Under the pieces are notes generated by a model. That model saw only the letters and a list, made by a program, of their open reading frames with translations. It was not told the origin of the DNA and ran no database searches. A program made the translations under genes and the position numbers. A stretch of 64,000 nt of DNA, taken from Ulota crispa. Its lineage: Eukaryota > Streptophyta > Bryopsida > Orthotrichales > Orthotrichaceae. This document shows positions 35,515-47,047 of this stretch, piece after piece. The DNA lies in contig OY987242.1 in assembly GCA_963920765.1 (NCBI GenBank), positions 9,512,789 through 9,576,788 of the forward strand, given 5' to 3'. Positions within the stretch are counted from its first letter, which is position 1. The number at the start of each line of letters is the position of its first letter.

Positions 35515-36299
35515 AACTCCCTTGCAAAATAAATCATGGTAGAATTTTATGTTGCATTTATGTATTGAATTTTGAGGGTCTTGTTATAACAATGTCCAAT
35601 AGCAAGTACAAAAGTTTGTTGCCTTTGGACTAGGGACAACTTGGAAGTGCAAAACCAAGAAGGAATTGGGTCACAATTAATAAGCCTCACATAAGGAATG
35701 GTTGTTTTGGGTCCTATTCTCTAGTAGCTTCATTTGTAAAGCTTGAGACATTTCTTCTAAATCCACTTTGCTTACCAAGGTATTACAAGTACTATTTTGA
35801 AAAAAATATGGTACTCATGAATATGAAAGCATGTGGCAAATCCTAAATGCATGCAAAGATTGTCAGCTTTAAGGTTTTTTTATTACCGTACTACCACCAA
35901 TGAAATCCTCTTTTTATTTGCACAACTATAGAATTTAAAAGTAGACTATATCACTAATTTGAAATTAATGGCAAAGCCTTTGTTTTGTTACCAAATTTAA
36001 GAATCCTTATAGCATGCCAAATTGGTAATTGCCAAAAAAAAAAAAAAACACCGAATTAAAGAATGGCTCATAGTTCAAGCTTGGGGAAATCCTCCCAAAA
36101 TATTCATACAAAATATTGTTTGAATGTTTCACTTTCACGAGGGGAAAGTGCAAGAAACTCTGGCACAACTTCTCCTTGTCTGTAAGTACAAATTTTTGAA
36201 TGAGTGGGTATAGGGTGCGACTTGAAGACCTTTTCTATTACCAAGCTTAAATTTTCTTTATGGAGGAGACATACCTTGTAGCGCATCCACGTTTTATTC
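35515..36299. other. AT-rich stretch, nothing recognised
   Basis: No ORF or repeat with a recognisable identity. Confidence 0.45.
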
Positions 36300-39200
36300 C
36301 TGGGCGTCGACGCCAGGACTGGACGAGTTCAAATTTCCAACGGAAGCAGCGAACGAATGATCCAATTGACTAGAGCGAAAACGAAGAAGCCGTCACAAAT
36401 GAGAACGAAGGCCCCTAGACCGTGGACGGAGCCAGCGACTCCAGCACATGTGAATTTTAGAGGAAGAATTCTTACAGAAGTACAGAAAAGGCGCGTCCTC
36501 ATGCAGACGTGGCATTGCAATTCATCCACGCGGTGGTGTGCTGCCACATCCCAAAACCCAATGAACGCCAAAGACTGGATGAGGAATGTATCTTTGAAAA
36601 CCTGATTTAATGGGGACGACACTCCACCCACCTACCAACACGTTGTCGAAAAGCCAGCCCTCCGTCCGTCCCGAATTAGAACGGACGAACCTCATGAACG
36701 AAGACGCACTAAGTCCACGTCTGACGCCATCCCACGCGGACCCTGTAAGCGACGAACGCTATATGATACAGGCGGATGACGGATGAAAGTTGTCGAAAAT
36801 TCCATGCAGAAGATGAAATGGATGAAAATCTGGATGTCAAATGCCTACAGGATCGAAGGAGCTCTGAAAACTGTGACGGAATCATTCCCTTTCGACGAAA
36901 GGCATTGACGCCATCGCAAAAGCCGACAAATGATAGTCGACCTCGATACCGGAACTAGACTAAATGGAACGAGCGGTACAGGGGTAGGTTGATGAAGATG
37001 GATGAATGCAGGGATGAGAAATGGGCAGATGTGACGATGCGAATGGGATTTAAGCTTACATACTTTTCCTTTGTCGTGGGTGTTTTCCAGAGGGTCCGTC
37101 TTGGTGACTTACCAGCGATGGCTGTGGTTGGTGGTGGGGAAAGGCAGCAGCGATGGCGATGGCGATGGTGATGGGGGACATGCCATGAATAGTGATGCCC
37201 ATAACCGACGGTCGTGCCTGCAATTGGGCTTCAGAGAGGGCGATGGCGGTCCTGTGATTGTTGTCGTGCCGAGTGTGGCCGGTGACCCTTTCCTTCGGAG
37301 CCAGCGAGCGAGAGGGCGAGGGCGAGGAGAGCGCTCTGTTTTTGTCACCGATGCTGTGGCTCAGGGTTGCTCTGGAGCTTTTACTTTGAGAGGTAGTTTG
37401 TTTGCGAGGCGTTCCATGGGATAGCGGAGTCGTAGAAGCAGCCGCAACCGGGGGTGTTTCGTTGCTTTTTTGAAGGGGAATCGTGGAGGTTGCGGGTTGC
37501 GGAATTATCGTGTTGCGTGCGTCGTAAGGGGCGGAGGGTGGGCTAGGGTTGCGTCTTGTGGAGTCTTTGGGAGGCGGGCGCGGGGTTACGTGCAGAATTA
37601 TGTCGTAATCTTTTCGTCTCGTACCGTCTTCTTTTGAAAAGCAGTGGCGGCCATCTCTGTAAGGGTTCTTTTTGGCGAATCAGGAGCGCCGGCATCCCTG
37701 TCTGGCTTCGCCGTCGTCGGTGAGGCGGCTTAGTGATCAGCTGTGACGGGGTTTCCTGGGTAGGGTTTCCTTGTGGCTTGTGATTCTCTGGATCTTGTTT
37801 GTGTGGCGTCTTCTCTTGCAGGTTGTCAGTCGGTAGGTGGTGCGTGTTCTGCGATAATGAAACATGCGACAAGTCTTCTCTTTAAGTCTGTTGTTTATTA
37901 CTGCGATCTGCTTTCGGGGCAAGGGGCGTCGTCTCTTGCAATTTTGCTTAGCGTGGTGTGTGTGAGTTGTTTGGTGCTCTGATTGTCGTGGTCAGAAGCT
38001 GGTGCTGTGTGCAGGAGAAAAGACTTTGCATGTGCCGTGGTTGCGATCATAGTTTGAAGTTCTTGTGTTTCTTTATTTCTTTCTCTTTCTTTGTAGGACG
38101 CTCGTTTTTTTTTAAATTACGCTCGCCACGTCATGTTCCATGTCAGATCCGGAGTGCCGTATCCTCTCAGACGTGGACATGAAACTTTAGCACCTTTGTG
38201 ACAGTACCCACATAGCACCACCAGGTGTGGACGTACCTTAAGCGACACAGTTTTCAGGACTGCTGCCCGTTTGATATCTGTTGTGGGAAAGATAACATCC
38301 GATTACGGTATTCTTTCTCGGGAAGGGGGAAGTTCGCATGTGGCTTTGTAAATGTGAATCGTAATCTGATTCAGCTTTCTATCTTTCGCCTATCTATCCT
38401 TCATCGAATTGGAATGCCTGACTTCACTCGGGATGCGTAGTTTACATAAAATAGGTCTTCTTTATAGAATCCGAAACTCTATTGGAGGGGAAGAACTACT
38501 GTACTGATCTGATGTGGCTCTGATGCACTTCTTCTGTCGATTATCGCAATATGCCGAAAAGCTGAAAATCCTGCTGCATAATATGGTGCTCTAAGGCCAA
38601 TGCCGCAGATGCAGACGAGGTCGTTGAGCTAGCTTTTTGGACTATAATTGATTCAACAGGATGAACTGGCTGAGTTGCAGCCGTTTGAAGATATCACCGA
38701 GATATTATGTGACGATTAAAGATGATTCTAAAGAACTTGTCTACTTTATGGAGAAGGTCAATTAATTCGTCGATACATATTCATGTTCTTTCTTGCTTAG
38801 TAAACATGTGTGTCATATGGCTCGGATATCAGAGGTTTTCAACATAGGAGGGCCCTGTTTGTCGACCTATAATTTTAAAGACCTATTTTCTTGAGACGGA
38901 GAGAATATGCGAACTGTAATCCCTTTTCAACGGTAGTCCTAGAAGCTCCTTCTGTAATTCCTTTCTGAGCGAATCTTTTGATGGTCTCTGCTGCTAAATC
39001 GTTTCTATCCTCTTTTGCTGCCCATGTGCACACTAATTTTTTGCTGTATGGTCGACGAGTAATGTCATATAGAGAGGTGTATTAGTGACTCGTGAGTTGG
39101 CTCGATTGGATTTTGGAGTGGTGTGGTGAACTGGCTTTTGTTGCTTCTTTGTCGTCTTTATCGAATTGGCACGATCTCCTTAGCTCATCATTCGTTTTGT

Positions 39201-39863
39201 GCCTGACACAGACACGTACACTTTATGTTGTGGTAGTGTTTTCAGGAAGTTCTGCGTTGTGAACTGCACGTTGTGACTTTTGTGCACAACATTAGTACAT
39301 CTATGGTTTTGATTCTGTTTGTCGGAAATTAGAAGTCGTACAATACACAAGTGTAATCTTGTTGGTACTAGGTTTCATTGGTTTTCTGTTGGGTCAATCT
39401 CAGATTCTCTCTTTCACCTTCCGTGTGTAATGTGCTCTATAGTTGCAACCAGCTGCTGTTTTGTGCTGTTTCTTTTGGGCGGGGAACAAGGCACTCAAGT
39501 CAGTGCAGCAGTACTAGCCAATGCATGTGACGCTTCTATTAAATATAACCTTATATGCTCCATGAAGACGATTCTATCTTTTGGAGAAGTGAGAAAGGCA
39601 TTATTTTAAACTGAAGGTGCATTTTTTGTTTGAATGGTTCTCTGGGTCTAATATTCTAATGTATTGTTGGCAGGTTACCTCTGGAAGCTCTCTTTGTAGG
39701 GGTAGGTCTGAACGAGCCTGACGTATTTCAACATGCCTTCTACGAAAGTGTCCAAGGGATGAAAGGAGAAGGAATCTGTATTTCTACCTTTGAGCTGGGC
39801 AGCGACTAGTTTCTCCGGCTCGCCTCCTCTGCCTCTTACCGCCGGTTCGGTTCGATCATCAAG
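36300..39863 (+). promoter_or_regulatory. upstream region and non-coding leader exons of the RING-H2 gene
   Basis: From about 36300 the DNA becomes less AT-rich; 37100-37800 is G/T-rich with 'ctagggttgcg' and 'gtagggtttcc' telo-box-like motifs. This suggests a transcription start region well upstream of the ATG. The last leader exon begins after a clear 3' splice site, ttgttggcag at 39664-39673, and runs to the ATG at 39864. A possible internal leader exon is at 38660-38756. Short ORFs on either strand (for example 36329-36631 minus, 37543-37872 minus) lack motifs. Confidence 0.4.
38661..38765 (+). other. possible upstream ORF (34 codons) in the leader of the RING-H2 gene
   Basis: ATG at 38661 directly follows a possible 3' splice site (caacag). 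It reads MNWLSCSRLKISPRYY and on through DDSKELVYFMEK to TAA at 38763-38765, with a possible donor (aag/gtcaat) before the stop. The composition is protein-like compared with neighbouring frames. Whether it is in the mature leader is unknown. Confidence 0.25.
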
Positions 39864-42800
39864 ATGGAGGAGGGCATGGATCCAAGGGGACCTCCACTGA
39901 TGGGAGGAAATCGGTGGGCTCCTGGTGACATTTACCAGTTGGGCAGTAGCAGTGGAGACGGTGGAAGCAACAATATGAGCACAAGGCTTCGTTTTGAGGA
40001 TTCGGGAGAATCGTCAACGGCACTGAGGATAGGTCTTCAAGAAACTGGAAAAGGTCCTGAAAGCAGCAGGCCGCCTATCCGGAAGCCTTCCCAACCGTCG
40101 CCCAAGCTCGTGGCAGCTCGATCGTCCGGGTCTCGTAGAATACAGAGACCTCATCAGGGGCCCATTCCGGGACAATGGAATGCATTGCATGGTTTCGTGG
40201 ACGGACTAAGCGATGCGGGTTCGGAGTCGATGGGGATAGATGGTGATGGACAGTTTGGAATGGGGCTCAGTACTCACCTTGGTCTCTCGGAGGAGATTAT
40301 TGTTCACCCGGCTCACGTACAGTCGCTCTCCAGCTCTGAATTTCGTAATCGACCAGCGACAAACACGTTAGATTTTCTGTCTGGGAGGAGTTCAATGCAG
40401 GCGACTGAGTACTTTGGGGGCAGAGCAGAAGGATTTGGAGGAGAGAATGTTAATGTTCGGATTGGATTATCTGGATTGCCTCCATTAGGAAACAGACAAG
40501 TTCAAGCAAACGCTGGTGGCGGTTTTGCTGGAGGCCGAAATGGTCTGGAAGAGCGACCCCTGGATGGGAACATGGCTTTTAATCCTGTGTACATGGATCG
40601 GCAAGAAGGTGCCAGGAATGCCATGGACGAGCGACGAGGTGAAAATGGCACAGGAAGTATTATGTCGAACTCTCTTTTTATGGACCGTTCAGAGTATCGA
40701 GATGATGCACAGGGGGGTAGCAATAACTTCTTGGGTGCAACCGAGGTCTTCTTGCCAAGCGGAAGTATGAGTCAAGGCATGTTTGATGATACGGTAGGTT
40801 GTGGCACTGATGGCCGACATTATAGTGCCGAAAGACATTCTTTGTTTGGTATGACTGGAGGTACTTCTTCCCTGGATAGTTCGTCCTCAGGTGGGCATGT
40901 GGGTAGCAGCTCCAGAAGCGCAGCGTGCAAGAGAAAGAGTTGTACGCCTGTGGCTCCTGGTAACGTGTCCAGCCGGGCTGGCTCCCCTCACAGAACCGGC
41001 TATCGAGACACCTACAATGGGCGGTCAGGAGGCAGTCATGGACTTAGCAGGCGTACTACGATGAGTGGTTCTAATTCGAGCCCTGAAGCTCTTGCGTCGA
41101 GCTCATCCCTTTCTCCTGATTCCGTCTTCCTAGCGCGATATGCCGAACCTCTGGCTGGATTAGAGGAACCTCTGTCTAGGAGGATGAACTGCGGGAGAGA
41201 ATTAGCTGAATCATCCTCTGACAGGGAAGGGCGTTATGGGAAATCTGTAGCAGGCAGTAGCAGTGCAGTTTCAAACTCTCAGAGAACCAGTCGAAGCGGA
41301 GTACTCACAAACAACCCCGGAGCAAACCATTCTCCCCCTTATCCCCGAACCGTACGGCGAGCCATGCCTTCACATGACAATGTTCCCCAACGTGCTTCTG
41401 TTTCCAATTCGCCCATGGACGCAGATTTGGGCTTGTCTAGCAGCAGCTTGCTTGAGCAAATGCTGAGTGGAAACCAACTGCGAAGAAGTGACAGTCCTCT
41501 GCTTGCTGGAGGAAGAGTTGGCGGATCACCTCGACGTAGCGAGGCCGCTTTTGGTTCAGCTAGTGCAGGAGACCGGGTCATGCACCGGTACATGGGGAAC
41601 AGCACACGAGGTTTGTTGAACAGCGGATCTAGTGGAAGTCCGCTTGGAGGACAGATCTCCTCCGAACCCCGCCTGCGCAGCCGTGCCCTTGGTCATAACT
41701 CAGAGCAGACGTCTCAATCTCCACCATCACAGCCCATGTCTCTCATAATGCAGACTGCTTTGCATGCTGCGTCGCCATCAACGCCTTCGCCATCAAGACC
41801 GCCCCCTCATCCTCCAACATCACTTCGTGGCAGACTTCAGGGCAGCAGCTTACATTCGTTACTGCCGCCGCCATCGCCTTCAGGGCCTGCACCTTCAAGG
41901 CTGCCCCCATCTCCACCTTTGAACCCTCTGTCATTTGCTCCTTCAATTGACTCTCTACCGTCACCCTCGAATCTGTTCCGAGGCCCCTTGATGCATGGGT
42001 CGTCTGCTGCTGGTCTTCGTGACCAGGGATTTGTTTCAGCAGCAGAAAGTCTGCTGGGAATGCCCTTTCGGGGGTTGCAGATGTCCGCAGGAGATGGAGG
42101 CTCACAACCACGACTTGTGGCGGAGGGACTTGCTGAGGTTTGGTTCTTAACACTCTTATTCTTGAGATGAAATATATGAAAAGTTAATGCGGTGGGTTGC
42201 AATGACGGAGTGAACTGAACTGGCCTATTTCGAAGGTTTGCAATTTGAGCTTATTTTCTTCTTTCATGGAGATGTTACTATTCAAACTCATCATTACGAG
42301 ATTCTGTGGGTCTGCAGATTCTCTTGGCACTTGAACGCGTGGAAAGACATGAGGATCTCACATATGAGGTATGTTTCAGAACCTTCACTTGGTAGAATTT
42401 GTGTCTACTCTTACTTCTTCATCAGTAACGTACTGTAGTGTTTGAGATGCTTCTAATTCTCTATTTGATCTAATGGCTGTTTGGCTTTCTTCAGCAACTT
42501 CTGATGCTGGAGGCAACACTACTGTTTGGAGGAATGGGCCTGCATGATCAGCATAGTGATCTGCGACTTGATGTGGACAATATGTCTTACGAGGTTGGCA
42601 TACTTATACCTGCTTCTCTCTTGAGTGTGGTCACTAATTTGATTTGCTGTTCTCACCAAAATCGTAATTTCTGTTTTTAGAGGTTTTATTAGGAATTTTA
42701 GTATTGAGTGCCATTCCAAAGAGTTCGCTGATGTGAGCAAAAATATGGGTGTCTGCAGGAACTACTGGCTTTGGAGGAAAGAATAGGCAACGTGAACACA

Positions 42801-43993
42801 GGTGTGTCTTCTGAGGTGATGGCTCAAAAATTGAAGAAAACCCGGTACTCTTCGCTTGATGCTGTTGTGGCTCGGTATTCAGAAGAGTGCGACATAAAAT
42901 GCAGCATTTGTCAGGTACGTAACCCCTAAGCGCTCAGTTGACCATATTTTGATCGCTGCCCATCTTTATCAAGCTGCCCGAAGTCAAAAAATGATTTTTT
43001 TTACTTAATAATTTTTGAGGTGGCGGCAGGTTCTTAGGGTAGTTTTTTTCCACGAATATATAATGGATAATACTGTAAGAGTGCTTTTTGGTTTATTTTT
43101 TCAACTTTTGGAATTTCAGTTTCATTTGTGATAATTTTGAAAACCGCATTCAAAAACCAACCAATACTCAATGGCCACGTTCTATATTCATAATGTTGCC
43201 CATCTGGTGCAAGAAGTGCAATTGCAGGCCCTATGATAAATAGTAGATTTTGTCAATTTCTTTCCTTTTTTTTTTTGAATTTGTAAATTTTATGCTTGAA
43301 TCAGTAGTCAAGAAATGCTAGCATTCTACAGAACATTTAAAAAGTTATTGGCCTTCAAATACATGTTATCTGGCTAAAAATCTCACTAAAATGGGGTGAA
43401 ATTTAACTTGTAAATTGAATTCCATTAGATCCGCACGGTCAAATGACCTGCAAATTTTACTGCATGTACGAAACTAATATTTACACAACATCCAACGATT
43501 AAATTTCAGAAAAAAATATTTTGAAAGTTTTTGGGCTTATTTTCCTAAAACAGCCAGTTTTTGACAACTTTTGACAATTTTGGAGTCAAGACCCCTTGGA
43601 GGTTTAGGGGTTAATATTTTCTATCCACCTTCGACGTGTTGTATTGTAGCATATAATTTCAGAGGCAAGCTTCTTGGGGTTATTGAACGTAACATGATTC
43701 GTACACTGAACCTAGAAAATTGCATCTTCTTTGTATTTAATCCTTGTTGTGTTGAAAATTGCTGAAGCCGTTGTAACGGCTTGTTTGATGTTGTTGTTTG
43801 GACAATTCTCAGAACAGTGCTGAGATTCTTTTATTGATTCTGATGATTCAATGTACTTCCTCAGGAGGAGTACGAAGAAGGTGATGAGTTAGGAAGAATC
43901 GAATGTGGGCATGGTTATCACTCACACTGCATTCAGCAATGGCTTGTGCAAAAGAACCAATGTCCTATTTGCAAAGCTGCTGCCCTATCTTAG
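39864..43993 (+). CDS. RING-H2 E3 ubiquitin ligase, MBR1/HIP1-like
   Basis: Model: 39864..42137, 42318..42368, 42495..42593, 42759..42914, 43865..43993. All borders are GT-AG, all junctions are phase 0, and the product is 902 residues. The first 758 residues are a long low-complexity region rich in Ser, Gly and Pro, probably disordered, with a Pro/Ser tract (PSRPPPHPPTS) near its end. The C-terminal 140 residues are conserved: the block LRLDVDNMSYEELLALEERIG (written in two parts here: LRLDVDNMSYE, ELLALEERIG) is typical of plant MBR1/MBR2, HIP1 and BIG BROTHER-type ligases. It is followed by a C3H2C3 RING: Cys856, Cys859, Cys874, His876, His879, Cys882, Cys893, Cys896. It would transfer ubiquitin from an E2 to a substrate. 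MBR1/2 in Arabidopsis act on the Mediator subunit MED25; that role here is inference. The intron before the last exon contains a TTAA transposable element. Confidence 0.9.
42919..43614. mobile_element. TTAA-family element (copy F) in the last intron of the RING-H2 gene
   Basis: The left end is GTAACCCCTAAGCGC and the right end is GGTTTAGGGGTTAA. It fills about 696 of the 951 bp of the intron 42915-43864. Its left edge starts at intron position +5, so the first base of the flanking GTAA is the +5 G of the donor GTACGT. The remaining intron would be about 255 bp, similar to its neighbours (180, 126, 165 bp). Confidence 0.6.
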
Positions 43994-44724
43994 ATGTGTT
44001 GGTCTGATGAATAATTATGCTTATGATTTGCCTCTAATCTTATGGACTTAATCCTAAACCATTTTGGAAGAGGTGTAGCAAGCGCACGATGTTCTCGTGA
44101 ACAATGAGCAATGTTTCAATTTGCTCAAATGTAATGCTGTTACGTGGTATTGAGCCTGTGTTTGTCCTTCCATCTGTGCTGCGTCACTGTCACTTGAGAC
44201 TACCCTATCTGGATTGTAGGACTCGGCTGGGTTGTCATTGTAAGCTTTGTTCTGGCAAGGCCGTCTAGTGCAGGTTTAGTATCATTTATTATATAATTCT
44301 GCTTTGTACATATGGAGCTTAATACGTTACTGTCCAATTTGTCCAATATTAAGATTTGTTTTAGTACAGCATTTGAAACTTCGGAAGTCGGAATGTCCGG
44401 AAGTTCGTTTGTCATACCTTCCTAACTTCTGGAGCTATTATGATTCTTGAGGTCCAGTTGGAGAGGAGAGTGAATTTATGTCACGTATATGCTATCCATG
44501 AAAACATTGCTTATCTGATGATAGAAGGTTTTCTGCCAATTGCTAAATTAAAAAATTAGTTTTTATAGTTACTTAAATTTTATTAATTTTTATTACCTTC
44601 GTTTCTAGAAAACCCACAATTTTTATCATAGTTCTAAATGCCAGTCTATTTCCGAAAATTGGAGCCGTTTCTACCTTGAAATCTGAGTAAGGTGGAAGCA
44701 CCCTTTGCCACTACAGCCCCATTC
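43994..44724 (+). other. 3' untranslated and downstream region of the RING-H2 gene
   Basis: Non-repetitive, moderately AT-rich DNA following the stop codon. No further gene. The next TTAA element begins at 44725. Confidence 0.4.
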
Positions 44725-45635
44725 TCAACCCCTAAAGGACCGTTGTCCCTTCGGGGACAGGTGGGAGTTTGGGCATGTACTTTTGGATAAGCTATTTTGT
44801 GTGATTTTCTGAAACTGTTATTGAAGGTGGGGAATTCAAAGATCTAAGTGGGCATCTAATGTTTTCCTCATTCTGACAATTATTGAAGAAGTTATGCAAG
44901 AATTTCTGAAATTTTGGGGAGGATTGCTTGCTCGGGCAGCCCAAAAATTTCTTTAAAATTTAATTTTTTTAAAATCAAAATTTGAAATTGGTTCTTCAGG
45001 TTTTTTAATAAGTGAGAAGCTTGAATCATTCAATTTCAATCAATGAGATGAAAGTTATGAGATGTTTTAGTTTGCGGGCAATTATGGAATCTCTACTCTA
45101 AAATAAACTTTGAAGCCCTTTATTTTACTCAATTTTCAATATTTTGGAAAAACAATTAAACCTAAGGAAGTAAATTGTTTATCACAACATTATTACCGTT
45201 GGGATTAGCATTTTTCATTTCCATAATTTAAACTTTATCAATTTAGTGTTTTGACTCATTCTCTACTTCTTTTTACTTACTATTTTTTCCCATGTGTTGT
45301 GTAGTTCCAATTGATTTGAAAATTCACCCACACATAACTAACTTGATCTCCTACATGGGAAAAATAAAGTGCAAAGTTGCATAGAGCAAATTTTTTGTTA
45401 TAAGAGTGGTCAAAGGCTTCTGAAATTTTGGGGCAACATGAAAAAAATCTTTTCTTTTCACTTTAGATGTAAATATCTCACTCATGTCCATTTGGAATGA
45501 CCTGCTTTTTTTTCCACAAGTACCTAATCCAGTCTAGGGCAAGGTCTTACGGTTGGATTTCCCAAATTAAAAAAAATAAATTACCTTCGTACTAACCACC
45601 CAAAAGAAAAAATGGCTCGGTCTTTTAGGGGTTAA
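44725..45635 (+). mobile_element. TTAA-family piggyBac-like element (copy G)
   Basis: The left end is TCAACCCCTAAAGGACC and the right end is GGTCTTTTAGGGGTTAA. The interior shares 'gttgtcccttcggggacaggtggg' with copies A and H and a block near 45024-45150 with copy B. It has the same orientation as A. The left TTAA has changed by one base. Confidence 0.6.
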
Positions 45636-45718
45636 CCAGTAGGGTGTGCTATTTCCACCATGAGCAATGATAGGTGCTTTGTAATGTGCTTTTCTGTCTA
45701 TTTCAAGGTTGGGGCTAC

Positions 45719-46657
45719 TTAACCCTTAAAGGACCATTGTCCCTACGGGGGACAAATGGGATTTCAGTCAGGTACCTATGGCCTTAATTTTTGTCTTAAT
45801 TTTTTGAGACTTTTTTTGAAAATAGAAAAGGACATTAGCTTTTAGGGAATCTAATTTTTATTCCAATTGATGCCAAGGAGCAAAAGTTATGCCCAAATAA
45901 GCACAAATTTGGGGACTAGGGGCAACAAAAAAAATTCTTATAAAAACTTGAAAAAAAAATTTGATTTTTTTTTTATAGATTATAACTTTATCTACATTTG
46001 AAGCTTTGATTCATTCCATTTGGACTAGTTATGAGAAAGTTATACACAATCTTGTTTTTTGGGCAACTCAAGCATCTTCTTGAAAAAATAACTTATAAAC
46101 TTCATTTTTGAATGCAGATTTAATATTTTGTCAAAAAAAATTGTTGGAGAGGTTGAAGTTTGCTTTCTAGAGCAATCTCACCATTGGGATTATTGTGCTT
46201 CAATTCCATTGTAGGGTTATTAGCAATTTAAGTTTTGTTCAATCTCATATCTTCTTTTGCCTAATGTTTTTTTAAAGAATGAAAATGAAGTTTTTTTTTT
46301 TTTTTTTTTTTAAAATTTTAAATTCCCAAAATTCCCAACTCAACTTCCCACCATGCAAAAATAGAATTCCAAACTCTATGGTGCAAAAATTTTAAGTTAA
46401 AAATGTTCAAAGTTTAAAATCTAGTCAAGCAAGGTGCATAAAAAGTTTTTTTTTACACTTTAAATGCAAATATCTTCCAATCTGTGTAGTCAAAGTTCTT
46501 GAGTTTTTTATGACACATTCCTATAGTAGTCTAGCACAAGATCTTATGGTTAGATATGTAAAATGCCTGATTTTCAAACTTTTTTACGCTTTGCCATAGA
46601 GGTGGCTGTTTTGAGTGTCTTTTGACAAAATAAAGGCCATGGTCCTTCAAGGGTTAA
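45719..46657 (+). mobile_element. TTAA-family piggyBac-like element (copy H)
   Basis: TTAACCCTTAAAGGACCATTG stands at the left (shown here to 20: TTAACCCTTAAAGGACCATT) and GGTCCTTCAAGGGTTAA at the right, with TTAA on both edges. It lies only 83 bp after copy G in the same orientation. A poly(T) tract lies near 46290-46312. No coding content. Confidence 0.65.
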
Positions 46658-47047
46658 GTCATGCCATATGTCCTAAAGTGAGGGAGGAAGTAATGAGTTG
46701 AAAGTAGTTTGGCTAGTTTTGGAATTGCATACATTTAGACATTGGCAATGGGTGTGGAACACTTCTTGACTCCCAATATTCACGGTAATTTTAGTTTTGC
46801 AAATAAAATTATGAAATTTGCAACCCCAATATTTCTTATCTTCCTACATGGGAAAATTATGTTTTTGCCTCAAACTCTTTGTAGTTTTCTGCAGAATTGC
46901 TCAAGTTATCGGATACGGGGTGCTTCCACCTCATTATTGACTTCAAATGTGTGTTCAAGGGTTGGTTTTTATCTTTTAGGCATTATCAACCTGACATGTT
47001 GTCAATAGTGAATAGTATAGCATAGACGACTAGCATTTGTAGGGGGT

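Noticed and set aside
36329-37872. ORFs on both strands upstream of the RING-H2 gene
   Set aside because: Short, overlapping, motif-free. The region behaves like a promoter and non-coding leader.
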